45,655 nucleotides of DNA. It comes from an uncultured Sphingorhabdus sp. GTDB taxonomy: Bacteria > Pseudomonadota > Alphaproteobacteria > Sphingomonadales > Sphingomonadaceae. The stretch's first letter is position 1; each line of letters begins with the position of its first letter. The stretch is taken from contig CALDZL010000044.1 in assembly GCA_937944295.1 (NCBI GenBank), positions 1-45,655 of the forward strand, in the 5' to 3' direction. The notes beneath the pieces are model-generated. The model saw nothing but the letters and a program-made list of their open reading frames with translations. It was not told the DNA's origin and did no database searches. Positions 6,811 to 14,961 of this stretch are shown piece after piece. Position numbers and translations under genes: made by a program.

Positions 6811-8943
6811 ATGATACGTAAAACCTTATTATTATCGGCTTCCTTGGTTATATTATCCCAAAATAATACCGTCTATGCACAGACAGTCGCAAAGAATGTG
6901 GCGATTAACCCTCCATGCGATGAGGGTGAAGATTGTATATTGCCTGAGAGAATAAAAGAGATTGTCGTTATTGGCACTGCTCTTGAAGATCCAATTGGTG
7001 ATCTCGCCTATAATGTTACAACTATTAGACCCAATCCGCAATTCCGTCTTGAAAATGAATTACGAAAAACACCTGGATTACAGCAATTTCGTGCTAGTGA
7101 TGCACGCACTGCTAATCCCACTAGCCAAGGCATTACGCTGCGGGGATTGAGTGCGAATGCAGCATCTAGGGCTTTATTATTATTGGATGGTGTTCCGCAA
7201 TCAGACCCTTTTGGCGGTTGGATCGCTTGGCCTGGCTATGATGCACTACCAATAACCCAAGCGCGAATTAAACGAGGCGGGGGCAGCGGTGCTGATGGAC
7301 AAGGGGCTCTTGCTGGCACAATAGAGCTTTTTAGCAGTGACATCGGCAATGCTTTTGATGTTAGCGCAGCTTATGGCAGCCGCGACATATTTGAGAGCAA
7401 ATTATCAGCAGGCCGCAAGCTTGGGCAAGGGCAATTGACGTTTTCAGCCAGTTATGCACGCGGTGATGGATTTATTCCTATTATAGAGGAACAGCGTGGT
7501 TCAATTGATCGTCAGGCTGCCTATGAGCAAATAGGGGCGGCATTGCGTTTTGTTGCACCATTAACAGAATTAACGGAATTACAAGCTAATATCAGAGCAT
7601 TTACCGATGATCGTGAACGCGGATTTGCTTTTAGTGAAAACCATAATGATGGTGTTGATGCTAGCATAAGAATTGTTAATCGAAATAGTGATAATCTAAA
7701 ATATTCAGCTCTAGCCTATATACAAATCCGTAACTTTGATGCGAGTTTTGGTGGTGGTATTCCAGCTGACCGTAGTAGCGTTAATCAAGTGTTTGAGCAA
7801 TTTAATGTGCCTTCCACTGGATTGGGAGCACGCTTAGAATTGCGCCCTAATATTGGTGATATAGCCCAGCTGCGTATAGGTGGAGATTGGCGCCGGACTG
7901 TTGGTGAGACAAATGAACGTTTCTTTTTTCAAGGAGGCGTACCTTTAAGAGGGCGTAATGCAGGAGGGGAGAGCGATACTTATGGTTTATTCTCGGAAAT
8001 ATCTGTACAGCCTAGCGACAAGCTTATTCTAACGGGCGGCGTGCGTGTAGATTTTTGGAATATAAGCGACGGATTTCGGCGCGAATTTGAATTGATAAAC
8101 CCTTTCCCAGGCTCGCCAAGAGTAGATATTGATTTTGATAATCGCTCAGGAACAGAATTTACCGGCCGAGGCGGTTTTACCTATGAAATTAATGAAGATA
8201 TTAGCCTGAGGGGAGCGGCCTATCTTGGCTGGCGATTGCCCACTTTGAATGAATTATTCAGACCTTTTCGTGTTGGCCCAGATGCAACGGCGGCTAATGA
8301 ATTTTTAGAACCCGAACAATCCGAAGGTATTGATTTAGGGCTTGATTATGATGATGGTAATTATCAGTTAGGCGTTACATTGTTTTATAATCGATTAGAA
8401 GATGCGATTGCTAATGTTACCTTAGATAGTGGTCCAGGTCTTTTTCCTGGAGTGGGATTTGTATCGGGTGCAGGATTATTTGCCCAACGGCAGAATATTG
8501 ATGCGGTAGAAGCGCAAGGGTTAGAATTTGATGCAAAACTTAACCTTAATCAGCAACTATCTATTGGTGCATCTTACAGCTATATAGATGCAAATATTGA
8601 ATCAAGCGGGAATGCGTTGGCGATTAATGGATTGCGGCCCGAACAAGTAGCTGATCATCATGCGAGCGGTTTTGTTCGTTATGAGGATAGTTCGGGCAAT
8701 GCAGTATCTTTTGACGCAACCTATTTGGGGTCTCGATTTGAAGATGATAGCAATAGTTTGTCTCTGACAGATTCGCTAAGTATAGATGCCTCAGCTGCAT
8801 ATAAAATAACAAAAAATATATCCATAAATGCGCGTATTGAGAATATTTTTGATACGCAAATACAGGCTGCTATTTCATCGACGGGTATAATTGAACGCAC
8901 ACGCGCAAGAACTATAGTAGTAGGATTGCAGCTTAGCTTGTAA
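6811..8943 (+). CDS. TonB-dependent outer-membrane receptor
   Basis: A 710-residue protein: signal peptide (residues 1-23, ending VYAQ), a candidate TonB box (KEIVVIGT), the plug domain (ELRKTPGLQQF, GITLRGLSANAASRALLLLDGVPQSDPFGGW, RIKRGGGSGADGQGALAGTIELF), then the 22-strand barrel ending in a hydrophobic beta strand (VVGLQLSL). Late barrel features include RLPTLNELFRPFR and NIFDTQIQA. It lies between maiA and marR on one strand (gaps 47 and 38 bases), which suggests uptake of a small ligand whose metabolism involves the isomerase. The sequence does not show whether the ligand is a siderophore, an aromatic compound or something else. Confidence 0.93.
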   Translation: MIRKTLLLSASLVILSQNNTVYAQTVAKNVAINPPCDEGEDCILPERIKEIVVIGTALEDPIGDLAYNVTTIRPNPQFRLENELRKTPGLQQFRASDARTANPTSQGITLRGLSANAASRALLLLDGVPQSDPFGGWIAWPGYDALPITQARIKRGGGSGADGQGALAGTIELFSSDIGNAFDVSAAYGSRDIFESKLSAGRKLGQGQLTFSASYARGDGFIPIIEEQRGSIDRQAAYEQIGAALRFVAPLTELTELQANIRAFTDDRERGFAFSENHNDGVDASIRIVNRNSDNLKYSALAYIQIRNFDASFGGGIPADRSSVNQVFEQFNVPSTGLGARLELRPNIGDIAQLRIGGDWRRTVGETNERFFFQGGVPLRGRNAGGESDTYGLFSEISVQPSDKLILTGGVRVDFWNISDGFRREFELINPFPGSPRVDIDFDNRSGTEFTGRGGFTYEINEDISLRGAAYLGWRLPTLNELFRPFRVGPDATAANEFLEPEQSEGIDLGLDYDDGNYQLGVTLFYNRLEDAIANVTLDSGPGLFPGVGFVSGAGLFAQRQNIDAVEAQGLEFDAKLNLNQQLSIGASYSYIDANIESSGNALAINGLRPEQVADHHASGFVRYEDSSGNAVSFDATYLGSRFEDDSNSLSLTDSLSIDASAAYKITKNISINARIENIFDTQIQAAISSTGIIERTRARTIVVGLQLSL

Positions 8944-8957
8944 TTGTATAAGCTATT

Positions 8958-8980
8958 ATGAAATAAAAAGGTAATTTCAT
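8958..8980. repeat. Inverted repeat in the marR leader
   Basis: ATGAAAT (8958-8964) and ATTTCAT (8974-8980) are perfect 7-bp arms around a 9-base loop that holds the AAGG Shine-Dalgarno; the second arm ends one base before the marR ATG at 8982. It could be an autoregulatory site or a leader hairpin, but AT-rich arms this short can occur by chance. Confidence 0.25.
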
Positions 8981-8981
8981 T

Positions 8982-9434
8982 ATGTCGTCATATTCTTCAC
9001 AAGAGCTAAAACTTGAGACTTTTGTGCCTTATCAGCTTTCAGTAACATCTAATGCAATTAGCGCATTGATAGAAAGCCAATATAATAGTGAATTTGGTTT
9101 AAAAATTCCTGAATGGCGGTTGATGGCCATATTAGGTGAGGTCGAACATGCAACACAGAGCATATTGGTTGAGTTAACTCAGATGGATAAAGTCACTATA
9201 AATAGAGCTACCAAATCTCTTTCAGACCGTGAGTTGATTGTACGTTCACCCAATCATTCCGATGGTAGATCCCATCTATTGGCTTTGTCTGAAACAGGAA
9301 AGATATTATATCTTAAAATTGTTCCAATGGCATTACGCATAGAGCAAAAAATTATAAACCATTTGGATGATGGAGAACAAGAGCTCTTGATGGCAATATT
9401 GGCGAAGCTTAAAAAAGCCGTACCGCCAGTATAA
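8982..9434 (+). CDS. MarR family transcriptional regulator
   Basis: A 150-residue winged-helix protein. The order is an N-terminal dimerisation helix (FVPYQLSVTSNAISALI), the recognition helix-turn-helix (IPEWRLMAILGEVEHATQSILVELTQMDKVTINRATKSL), the wing (RSPNHSDGRSHLLALSETG) and a C-terminal dimer helix. The D-x-R wing motif (DGR) is present. MarR proteins are dimers that bind short palindromes and release them on binding small, often aromatic, ligands. It is the last gene of the maiA–receptor–marR run and is followed by a terminator. It probably controls this run, perhaps through the repeat at 6055-6073; this is inference. Confidence 0.92.
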   Translation: MSSYSSQELKLETFVPYQLSVTSNAISALIESQYNSEFGLKIPEWRLMAILGEVEHATQSILVELTQMDKVTINRATKSLSDRELIVRSPNHSDGRSHLLALSETGKILYLKIVPMALRIEQKIINHLDDGEQELLMAILAKLKKAVPPV

Positions 9435-9451
9435 TTTTAAACTTTGACAAT

Positions 9452-9482
9452 AAAAAGCGGCCCAATGTTGAACCGCTTTTTT
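9452..9482. terminator. Bidirectional rho-independent terminator
   Basis: AAAAAGCGG (9452-9460) pairs with CCGCTTTTT (9473-9481) across a 12-nt loop, with a T-run on the right and an A-run on the left. It lies between the convergent ends of marR (plus) and tadC (minus) and can stop transcription from both sides. Confidence 0.85.
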
Positions 9483-9494
9483 GCCGAAACATTT

Positions 9495-10484
9495 TTAAAT
9501 TATAGTGTCTGAAATAGAACATGCCGCAGGTCCTAAGATTACGATAAATAAGACAGGCAGAATGAATAAGATGAGCGGAACCGTCATAATAGCAGGCAAT
9601 CTTGCTGCTTTTTCTTCAGCCTTCATCATTCTTTCATTTCTAAATTCATTTGATAATACGCGAAGTGAAGAGGCAAGTGGCGTACCATATTTTTCAGTCT
9701 GAATCATAGTCGTTACGACGCCTTTGATAGAATCTAGATTAACTCTATACGCTAAATTTTCAAATGCAATTCTGCGCTCTGTTAAGAAGCCAAGTTCAAT
9801 AGCTGTAAGCGCAAATTCATCGCCCAACTCTGGATAACCACGTCCTAATTCTTTGGCTACACGATTAAATGCGGTGTCAACTGTTAAACCCGCTTCTGCA
9901 CAAATAACCAATAGGTCGAGTGCGTCAGGCAAGCCTTTGCGGATGAGATCAGTTCTTTTATTGATGAGATTGTCGAGATAAAGATCAGCCCCTTTATAGC
10001 TTAAAAAACCAATGATTGCGAATACAGCTAGTTTCTTTAGAGGTGTAGAAGGATCCATTACCCCCAGTAAATATATCGCAATAGCAGCACCGCCACCAAT
10101 AACTAAAGGTAATACCAGGCGACTAAAGATGACGATAACCGCTAATTCTTTGCGTCTTATCCCAGCTTGGAAGAGTTTTTGTTGCGCTTCTTTAAGCTGA
10201 TCATCTTGTAATACTTTAAGAGAGGATAGCATGGAGCGCATAACATCTGTTGTATCATTGTTACGTACCAACTTTGCCCGCTTCTTTGTAGTAGAAGCAG
10301 TAATCCCAGCTTTTAATTGTTCTCGCCTATCATTGAGTGCTTTGACGCGTTTTGCCATTGGGTCCTTAACCGTAACAGCAGCATAAATAGCTGTGAGAAC
10401 AGCAAAGGTTGCAACTGCCGTTAAGATGGTAGCAACGTAAAAAACGTCAACGCCCAATAATGTTGGTCCTGCTTCTATGCTCAT
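9495..10484 (-). CDS. tadC: Tad pilus inner-membrane platform protein TadC (type II secretion F family)
   Basis: A 329-residue membrane protein with one N-terminal membrane segment (about 13-35), a pair of segments near residues 120-160, the cytoplasmic T2SSF domain (RKGLPDALDLLVICAEAGLTVDTAFNRVAKELG...PELGDEFALTAIELGFL) and a C-terminal segment (LPAIMTVPLILFILPVLFIVILGPA). With TadB it forms the platform on which pilin subunits are extracted and assembled. It is the last gene of the minus-strand pilus operon, 21 bases after tadB, and is followed by the bidirectional terminator. Confidence 0.93.
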   Translation of the reverse strand: MSIEAGPTLLGVDVFYVATILTAVATFAVLTAIYAAVTVKDPMAKRVKALNDRREQLKAGITASTTKKRAKLVRNNDTTDVMRSMLSSLKVLQDDQLKEAQQKLFQAGIRRKELAVIVIFSRLVLPLVIGGGAAIAIYLLGVMDPSTPLKKLAVFAIIGFLSYKGADLYLDNLINKRTDLIRKGLPDALDLLVICAEAGLTVDTAFNRVAKELGRGYPELGDEFALTAIELGFLTERRIAFENLAYRVNLDSIKGVVTTMIQTEKYGTPLASSLRVLSNEFRNERMMKAEEKAARLPAIMTVPLILFILPVLFIVILGPAACSISDTII

Positions 10485-10505
10485 GACTCTGCTCGCATCC
10501 TCAAC

Positions 10506-11474
10506 TTAAATTTCAAAACTAATCATTTTTGACATGATGAATACACCAATTCCCATCCAACAAGCTCCGCCGAGACCCGCAATGATTAGGCGTTCATCAG
10601 AGAAGAAACCAAGCATGTAGCTGGGGTTTACATTATAAATCATGCCAAACACCATGAACGGAAGTGCACCAATAATATAAGCAGAAGCCTTTGATTCTGA
10701 AGACATCGCTTTAATCTTTAGCTTCATCTTTGCACGTTCTCGCAACACATTCGCCAAATTCCCTAATGTCTCAGCTAAGTTACCACCTGTCTCACGTTGA
10801 ATTGCCAATGTTATAGTGAAAAATTGAAATTCTGGTGTTCCCATGCGATCAGCCGCTTCTTGCAGGGCATCTTCCATAGTTTTGCCGATTTTAATTTTTT
10901 CCGTAACAAATTTAAACTCTTCGCCTACTGGGCCTGGAACCTCTCTGGAGATGACATTTAAAGTTTCACTTACAGGTAAACCTGATTTGAGGCCACGGAC
11001 CAATAATTCAATTGCATCAGGGAAGTTTACTGTGAAATCGTTAATACGTTTCTTAATGAGATAGCCGACAACAAAATGCGGTATCCCAAGACCTACTAAT
11101 GCACCAACACATATTGCCAAATATAGAGGAGCGCCACGTAAAGCTAATAATAAGAATAAAAATGTGAATAAAGATAGAGATACAGTAAGATATTGTTTTA
11201 ATGTCCAGCTCTTACCTGTCTGCGCTAAACGTAAACGTAATTTATCGGTACGGCTGATATTAACGCCTTCACCCTGCATTATGGGTTTACGAGCAGCAAT
11301 AGCCCGTTTCATTTGCGCTTCTACTTTGGTATTTTCGCTATCAGAATGGCGTAGCTTTACAGCCCCTAACCGACGGCTCGTCGCCTTATTAGTGGAAGGT
11401 CCCAAAAATGCGGTTGCTATCAACAGGAATATCCCAACCGCACCAGCAACTATGACAAAAAACTGCATATCCAT
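10506..11474 (-). CDS. tadB: Tad pilus inner-membrane platform protein TadB (type II secretion F family)
   Basis: A 322-residue paralogue of TadC: an N-terminal membrane segment (about 5-25), a pair of segments near 90-135, the T2SSF domain (NFPDAIELLVRGLKSGLPVSETLNVISREVPGPVGEEF...QFFTITLAIQRETGGNLAETLGNLANVLRER) and two C-terminal segments. It should contact the CpaF/TadA ATPase. Normally cpaF lies directly upstream between cpaE and tadB. Here the gap to cpaE is only 47 bases and contains a small hairpin but no ATPase gene. Start at 11474 with AAAGG upstream. Confidence 0.94.
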   Translation of the reverse strand: MDMQFFVIVAGAVGIFLLIATAFLGPSTNKATSRRLGAVKLRHSDSENTKVEAQMKRAIAARKPIMQGEGVNISRTDKLRLRLAQTGKSWTLKQYLTVSLSLFTFLFLLLALRGAPLYLAICVGALVGLGIPHFVVGYLIKKRINDFTVNFPDAIELLVRGLKSGLPVSETLNVISREVPGPVGEEFKFVTEKIKIGKTMEDALQEAADRMGTPEFQFFTITLAIQRETGGNLAETLGNLANVLRERAKMKLKIKAMSSESKASAYIIGALPFMVFGMIYNVNPSYMLGFFSDERLIIAGLGGACWMGIGVFIMSKMISFEI

Positions 11475-11497
11475 ACAAAATGCCTTTAACTAAATTC

Positions 11498-11515
11498 ACT
11501 ATGCTGTTGCATAGT
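11498..11515 (-). repeat. Hairpin in the cpaE–tadB gap
   Basis: ACTATGC (11498-11504) and GCATAGT (11509-11515) are perfect 7-bp arms with a 4-base loop, in the 47-base gap between cpaE and tadB on the transcribed strand. No T-run follows, so it is not a classical terminator. It could be a processing or stability element, or mark the point where cpaF was lost. Confidence 0.45.
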
Positions 11516-11521
11516 TAAGAT

Positions 11522-12793
11522 TCATTCTGTTTCTTTTTTAGATAAGATTGATTTGAAACTACTAAGAGTTTTAATCATTGAGTTCTTACCATTAGCGACA
11601 TCATTATCACCATTTTCATCATCTGCGCTTCCTAATATTGCATCAGCGATCTTTGAAATCACATTGGATGCTTTGCTATTTGGTGCAGCTGAGATAAGGG
11701 TTTGCCCTAATTTAGAAGCCTGTGTGCAAGCTTTATAATCAGCAGGGATGATGAAATCGATAGTTTGGTCGATTGAGCTTTCAAACTCTTTTCGCGAAAT
11801 TTCATTGGTAGAAGAGTTAACTTTATTCGCTACAATGATAATTTTTGCCTGTACAGCATTACTGCCTAGCCAAGCGATAATGCGTATAGCGTCTCTGGCT
11901 GCGGCTAATGTTAATTCTGTGTTTAACACAACGACGTTTAAATCATTTGCCAAATGTGGATAGTCAATCAGCATATTGCGCGGAGCATCAATAATACTAT
12001 TGTCAAAAGCACTGCGAAATTCTTCTTGTAATTGGAAAAATGCGCTACCATCACTGATTATTGCATTATTCATTGGTGCTTCGGCGGATAGAATAGAAAG
12101 ATTATCATTGGCTTTAATAAGAGCACGTTCAATGAATAAGCCGTCAATACGGCTAGGATTATCAATTGCGTCAATTAAACCACGTCCAGGTTCTAAATCA
12201 AGAGTAAGAGCACCGGTACCGAAATGGACATCTAAATCTAATAATCCAGTCGCCATTTGCATTTTTTCACTAAAGATCCATGCTAATGATGTTGCTAAAG
12301 TAGATGCACCTGAACCGCCCCTCGTGCCGACAATAGCAGTTGAAATATGTGGGCGGTCGGAACCATTTTCTTCTTGTTTACTAGTATTTAGACTTGTTTG
12401 CGCACTGACAATGGCATCTCGCAACATATCTGGATTAACAGGTTTTAGCAAATAATCTTGTAGACCAGAGATTATCAAATCACGATAGAGGCGTACATCA
12501 TTAACCTGTCCCATAGCGATTACAACCGTGCCAGGTTCGCAAACCTCAGCAAGCGAGTTAATATCGTTAATTGGATCGCCAGACTCTGATAAATCAACCA
12601 ATAATATTTGCGGACTAGCAGATACTGATAGTGATTGAATAGCATTGCGCAGGCCACCTTTATTGACCTTTTCTTCTGCCCAACCCATTTCATTACACAC
12701 AGAGCGTGTTACATCTAATGTAACTTCATCGCATAAAAATGCCATGAACGGATCTCTATTGCCAGCTTGTCCTGCTTTCCATGGAGCATTCAT
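11522..12793 (-). CDS. cpaE: Pilus assembly ATPase-like protein CpaE (TadZ)
   Basis: A 423-residue MinD/ParA-like protein. Residues about 18-145 form a degenerate response-receiver domain (PQILLVDLSESGDPINDINSL...DYLLKPVNPDMLRDAI). Then comes a P-loop of the CpaE type (VGTRGGSGASTLATSLAW), then LLDLDVHFGTGALTLDLEPGRGL and the Walker-B-like SIIDAPRNM. The family localises the Tad machine at the pole. I chose ATG at 12793: AGGAGG precedes it and cpaD ends two bases upstream. An open frame runs 48 codons further, but that stretch is antisense-like overlap with the cpaD end and has no ribosome-binding site. It lies between cpaD and tadB in the operon. Confidence 0.92.
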   Translation of the reverse strand: MNAPWKAGQAGNRDPFMAFLCDEVTLDVTRSVCNEMGWAEEKVNKGGLRNAIQSLSVSASPQILLVDLSESGDPINDINSLAEVCEPGTVVIAMGQVNDVRLYRDLIISGLQDYLLKPVNPDMLRDAIVSAQTSLNTSKQEENGSDRPHISTAIVGTRGGSGASTLATSLAWIFSEKMQMATGLLDLDVHFGTGALTLDLEPGRGLIDAIDNPSRIDGLFIERALIKANDNLSILSAEAPMNNAIISDGSAFFQLQEEFRSAFDNSIIDAPRNMLIDYPHLANDLNVVVLNTELTLAAARDAIRIIAWLGSNAVQAKIIIVANKVNSSTNEISRKEFESSIDQTIDFIIPADYKACTQASKLGQTLISAAPNSKASNVISKIADAILGSADDENGDNDVANGKNSMIKTLSSFKSILSKKETE

Positions 12794-12794
12794 A

Positions 12795-13433
12795 TTATTG
12801 TCCTCCTGTTGCAGATGCATTTCCAGCAGTTCCAGAGGAAGCTGCTTTTTCTCGTAATGCATTAATTGCTTTTGTGCCATTGGTTGGGTCTGATGAACTT
12901 TTATCAACGCCACGTACCAAATCTTCTGGATCAGCAACCATTGCTGCTAAATTGCTATTAGTTGCACATCCATAATTACTGTGGTTTCCACTATCAAAGT
13001 TGGATGCAGATGATGTTTCCCAGTTAGGACAAGAGGGCACAGAAGCTGTTGAACGAGATACAACTACTCTAACAGAACCTGATGGTATTTGGCCCTCGGT
13101 TAGAGGGGCATGATCCTGAAGTAATAGTCCGCGATTAGCAGCTAGATCAGCAACTGTCTGCTTAGCAAGAGCATTAGAAAAACCATTGCCAAAGTCCAAA
13201 GAAACACGATCACCATACCCTAAATCTAAGGCACTCATCCATTCAGCAAGACGCTTTTGTTCAAAAGAAGTTATACCATCTTCATTTGATAAGTTAATAT
13301 CGAGTGTAAAATTATTTCGTTCGATAACAGGTTGGTGGTTGGAATATAGGCTGCTATTTTCACTTACACTGCTGGCACATCCTGTAACGGCTAGCCCAAC
13401 AACGAAGCTTGCTAGAATATTTAATTTTTTCAT
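12795..13433 (-). CDS. cpaD: Pilus assembly lipoprotein CpaD
   Basis: A 212-residue protein with a lipoprotein signal (NILASFVVGLAVTGCASS, lipobox VTGC with Cys19). The mature part has the CpaD pattern: LTDINLSNEDGI..EQKRLAEWMSALDLGYGDRVSLDF near the middle, VRVVVSRSTASVPSCPNW, and GNHSNYGCATNSNLAAMVADPEDLVRG close to the C-terminus. CpaD is an outer-membrane-anchored partner that helps the secretin CpaC assemble. The C-terminal tail is Ala/Ser/Gly-rich and low complexity. The stop is one base from the cpaE start, consistent with translational coupling; the gap from cpaC is 19 bases. Confidence 0.92.
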   Translation of the reverse strand: MKKLNILASFVVGLAVTGCASSVSENSSLYSNHQPVIERNNFTLDINLSNEDGITSFEQKRLAEWMSALDLGYGDRVSLDFGNGFSNALAKQTVADLAANRGLLLQDHAPLTEGQIPSGSVRVVVSRSTASVPSCPNWETSSASNFDSGNHSNYGCATNSNLAAMVADPEDLVRGVDKSSSDPTNGTKAINALREKAASSGTAGNASATGGQ

Positions 13434-13452
13434 TTCTTATCTCCGTTACTTA

Positions 13453-14958
13453 TTATCCGCCAAAGCTGAAACCGGGCGCGGTTTTTTTACTTGGTTTTTT
13501 CTTATCAGTAGTTTTAGCATTGCCTTGCGAACCATTGCTAATTGAAGGTATTATAGCACCGCTTCCCGAAACTATTGGTCCAGGTCGAGGAGGTTGGTTT
13601 TCTCCACCATTACCATTTGTTTTTCCTAGAAAGATTCTCTCTAAATCATTAGGTGCTTCATAACCGTCAGTTGGTAATTTAATTTCACTAGCATTGACTG
13701 GTTTTACCAAATAAGGTGTAACAACTATCATCAATTCGGTTTGATTTTTCTGCCAATTGTCTGATTTAAAAAGACTTCCTAAGATAGGAACATCGCCAAT
13801 ACCTGGAATTTTTGATATGGTTGAATTGGATGTATTAGAGAGCAATCCTGCTATCATAAAGCTTTCACCAGATCCTAATTCCACTGTTGTCTCTGCTATA
13901 CGTTGCGTAATAGCTGGAACTTGGAAACCATTTAAAATGACGGCTCCATTGGTCGTTACATCAGAGACCTCAGTCCGCATCGTGATTGAAATACGGCCAT
14001 CAGATAATACGACAGGGGTATAAGATAGGCCCACACCAAAATTTTGGAACTCAACGGTTGTTGCGCCTAAACCTGCGGATACAGGAATAGGGAATGAACC
14101 ACCAGAGTTAAATTCGGCGGTCTCACCTGAAACGGCTGTTAGATTTGGACTAGCTAATGTATTAACTAAACCCACATTCTCTGATGCGTCTAGCGCACCA
14201 ATAAAATCTAGCCCTAAAAATTGCCCAGCTATATTAAATGTATTATTGTCAACTGGGTTATCAATATCAAATGTCGTTGCACCTGTGGTGGGATCAGTTG
14301 TAATTGTTCCTGTATTTCGGCCACGATTGGCTCCGAATAAAGTGCCGCTTCCTTGACGGTCTTGCCCTTGAAAGTTTGTGCTTAGAGCTTTTGATAGAGA
14401 ACGGCTGACTTCTGCAATACGGACCTGCAAATTCACTTGGAGAGGCGTCGCTGTTTTAAGGCGGCTAATAATTTCTACACCATCACCTGAAAATGCTGCG
14501 ACCAAGCGTTCGGCTTCGGCGACATCCTCGGGCTGTGCTACTGTACCAGTAAGAAGCGTTATACCATTTAATGTTGATACATTAATTTTAGCATTAGGCA
14601 TAGCAAGCAATAACATTTGATCAATGGAATTGATATTATTACCAACTCTTATGGTCTTTTTATAAATTGTTTTACCCGCAGCATTGGTAGCATAAAATGT
14701 TGTTTCACCTGGAGAACGACCAAATAAATAAATTTGCCGAGAGGACTTAACCTCAACATCTGCAATTGCTGGGTTAGCAATGAATACATCTGAGATGTTT
14801 TCGTCGAGGTTAACCTGCTCACCGCTTCCAATAGAAAGCTGTAATAAATTTGATTGCTCTTGCGCTGTCACAGATGCAGTAATAGTCGGTATTGCGGTTG
14901 ATGCCGCTGCTATTGCCAGAGCCGTGAGGCCAGATTTTTTAAAGAGTATATTTTTCAT
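13453..14958 (-). CDS. cpaC: Pilus secretin CpaC (type II/III secretion family)
   Basis: A 501-residue protein with a signal peptide (about residues 1-32), an N-terminal pilus-assembly domain (LSIGSGEQVNLDENISDVFIANPAIADVEVKSSRQIYLFGRSPGETTFYAT), a BON-like segment (INVSTLNGITLLTGTVAQPEDVAEAERLV), and the secretin core (SGETAEFNSGGSFPIPVS; GESFMIAGLLSN; KIPGIGDVPILGSLFKS; ELMIVVTPYLVKP). It forms the outer-membrane pore for the Flp pilus. A Pro/Gly-rich and then Lys-rich tail (after about residue 450) follows. The gene overlaps nothing but is only three bases from cpaB, with GGAG before its ATG. Confidence 0.95.
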   Translation of the reverse strand: MKNILFKKSGLTALAIAAASTAIPTITASVTAQEQSNLLQLSIGSGEQVNLDENISDVFIANPAIADVEVKSSRQIYLFGRSPGETTFYATNAAGKTIYKKTIRVGNNINSIDQMLLLAMPNAKINVSTLNGITLLTGTVAQPEDVAEAERLVAAFSGDGVEIISRLKTATPLQVNLQVRIAEVSRSLSKALSTNFQGQDRQGSGTLFGANRGRNTGTITTDPTTGATTFDIDNPVDNNTFNIAGQFLGLDFIGALDASENVGLVNTLASPNLTAVSGETAEFNSGGSFPIPVSAGLGATTVEFQNFGVGLSYTPVVLSDGRISITMRTEVSDVTTNGAVILNGFQVPAITQRIAETTVELGSGESFMIAGLLSNTSNSTISKIPGIGDVPILGSLFKSDNWQKNQTELMIVVTPYLVKPVNASEIKLPTDGYEAPNDLERIFLGKTNGNGGENQPPRPGPIVSGSGAIIPSISNGSQGNAKTTDKKKPSKKTAPGFSFGG

Positions 14959-14961
14959 TAT

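Noticed and set aside
11976-12455. A 159-codon open frame on the plus strand inside cpaE
   Set aside because: It is antisense to a clearly conserved gene, has Arg/Ser-rich composition typical of shadow frames and no recognisable domain.
12794-12937. A 48-codon extension of cpaE upstream of ATG 12793
   Set aside because: It overlaps the end of cpaD, has no Shine-Dalgarno, and AGGAGG precedes the chosen start.
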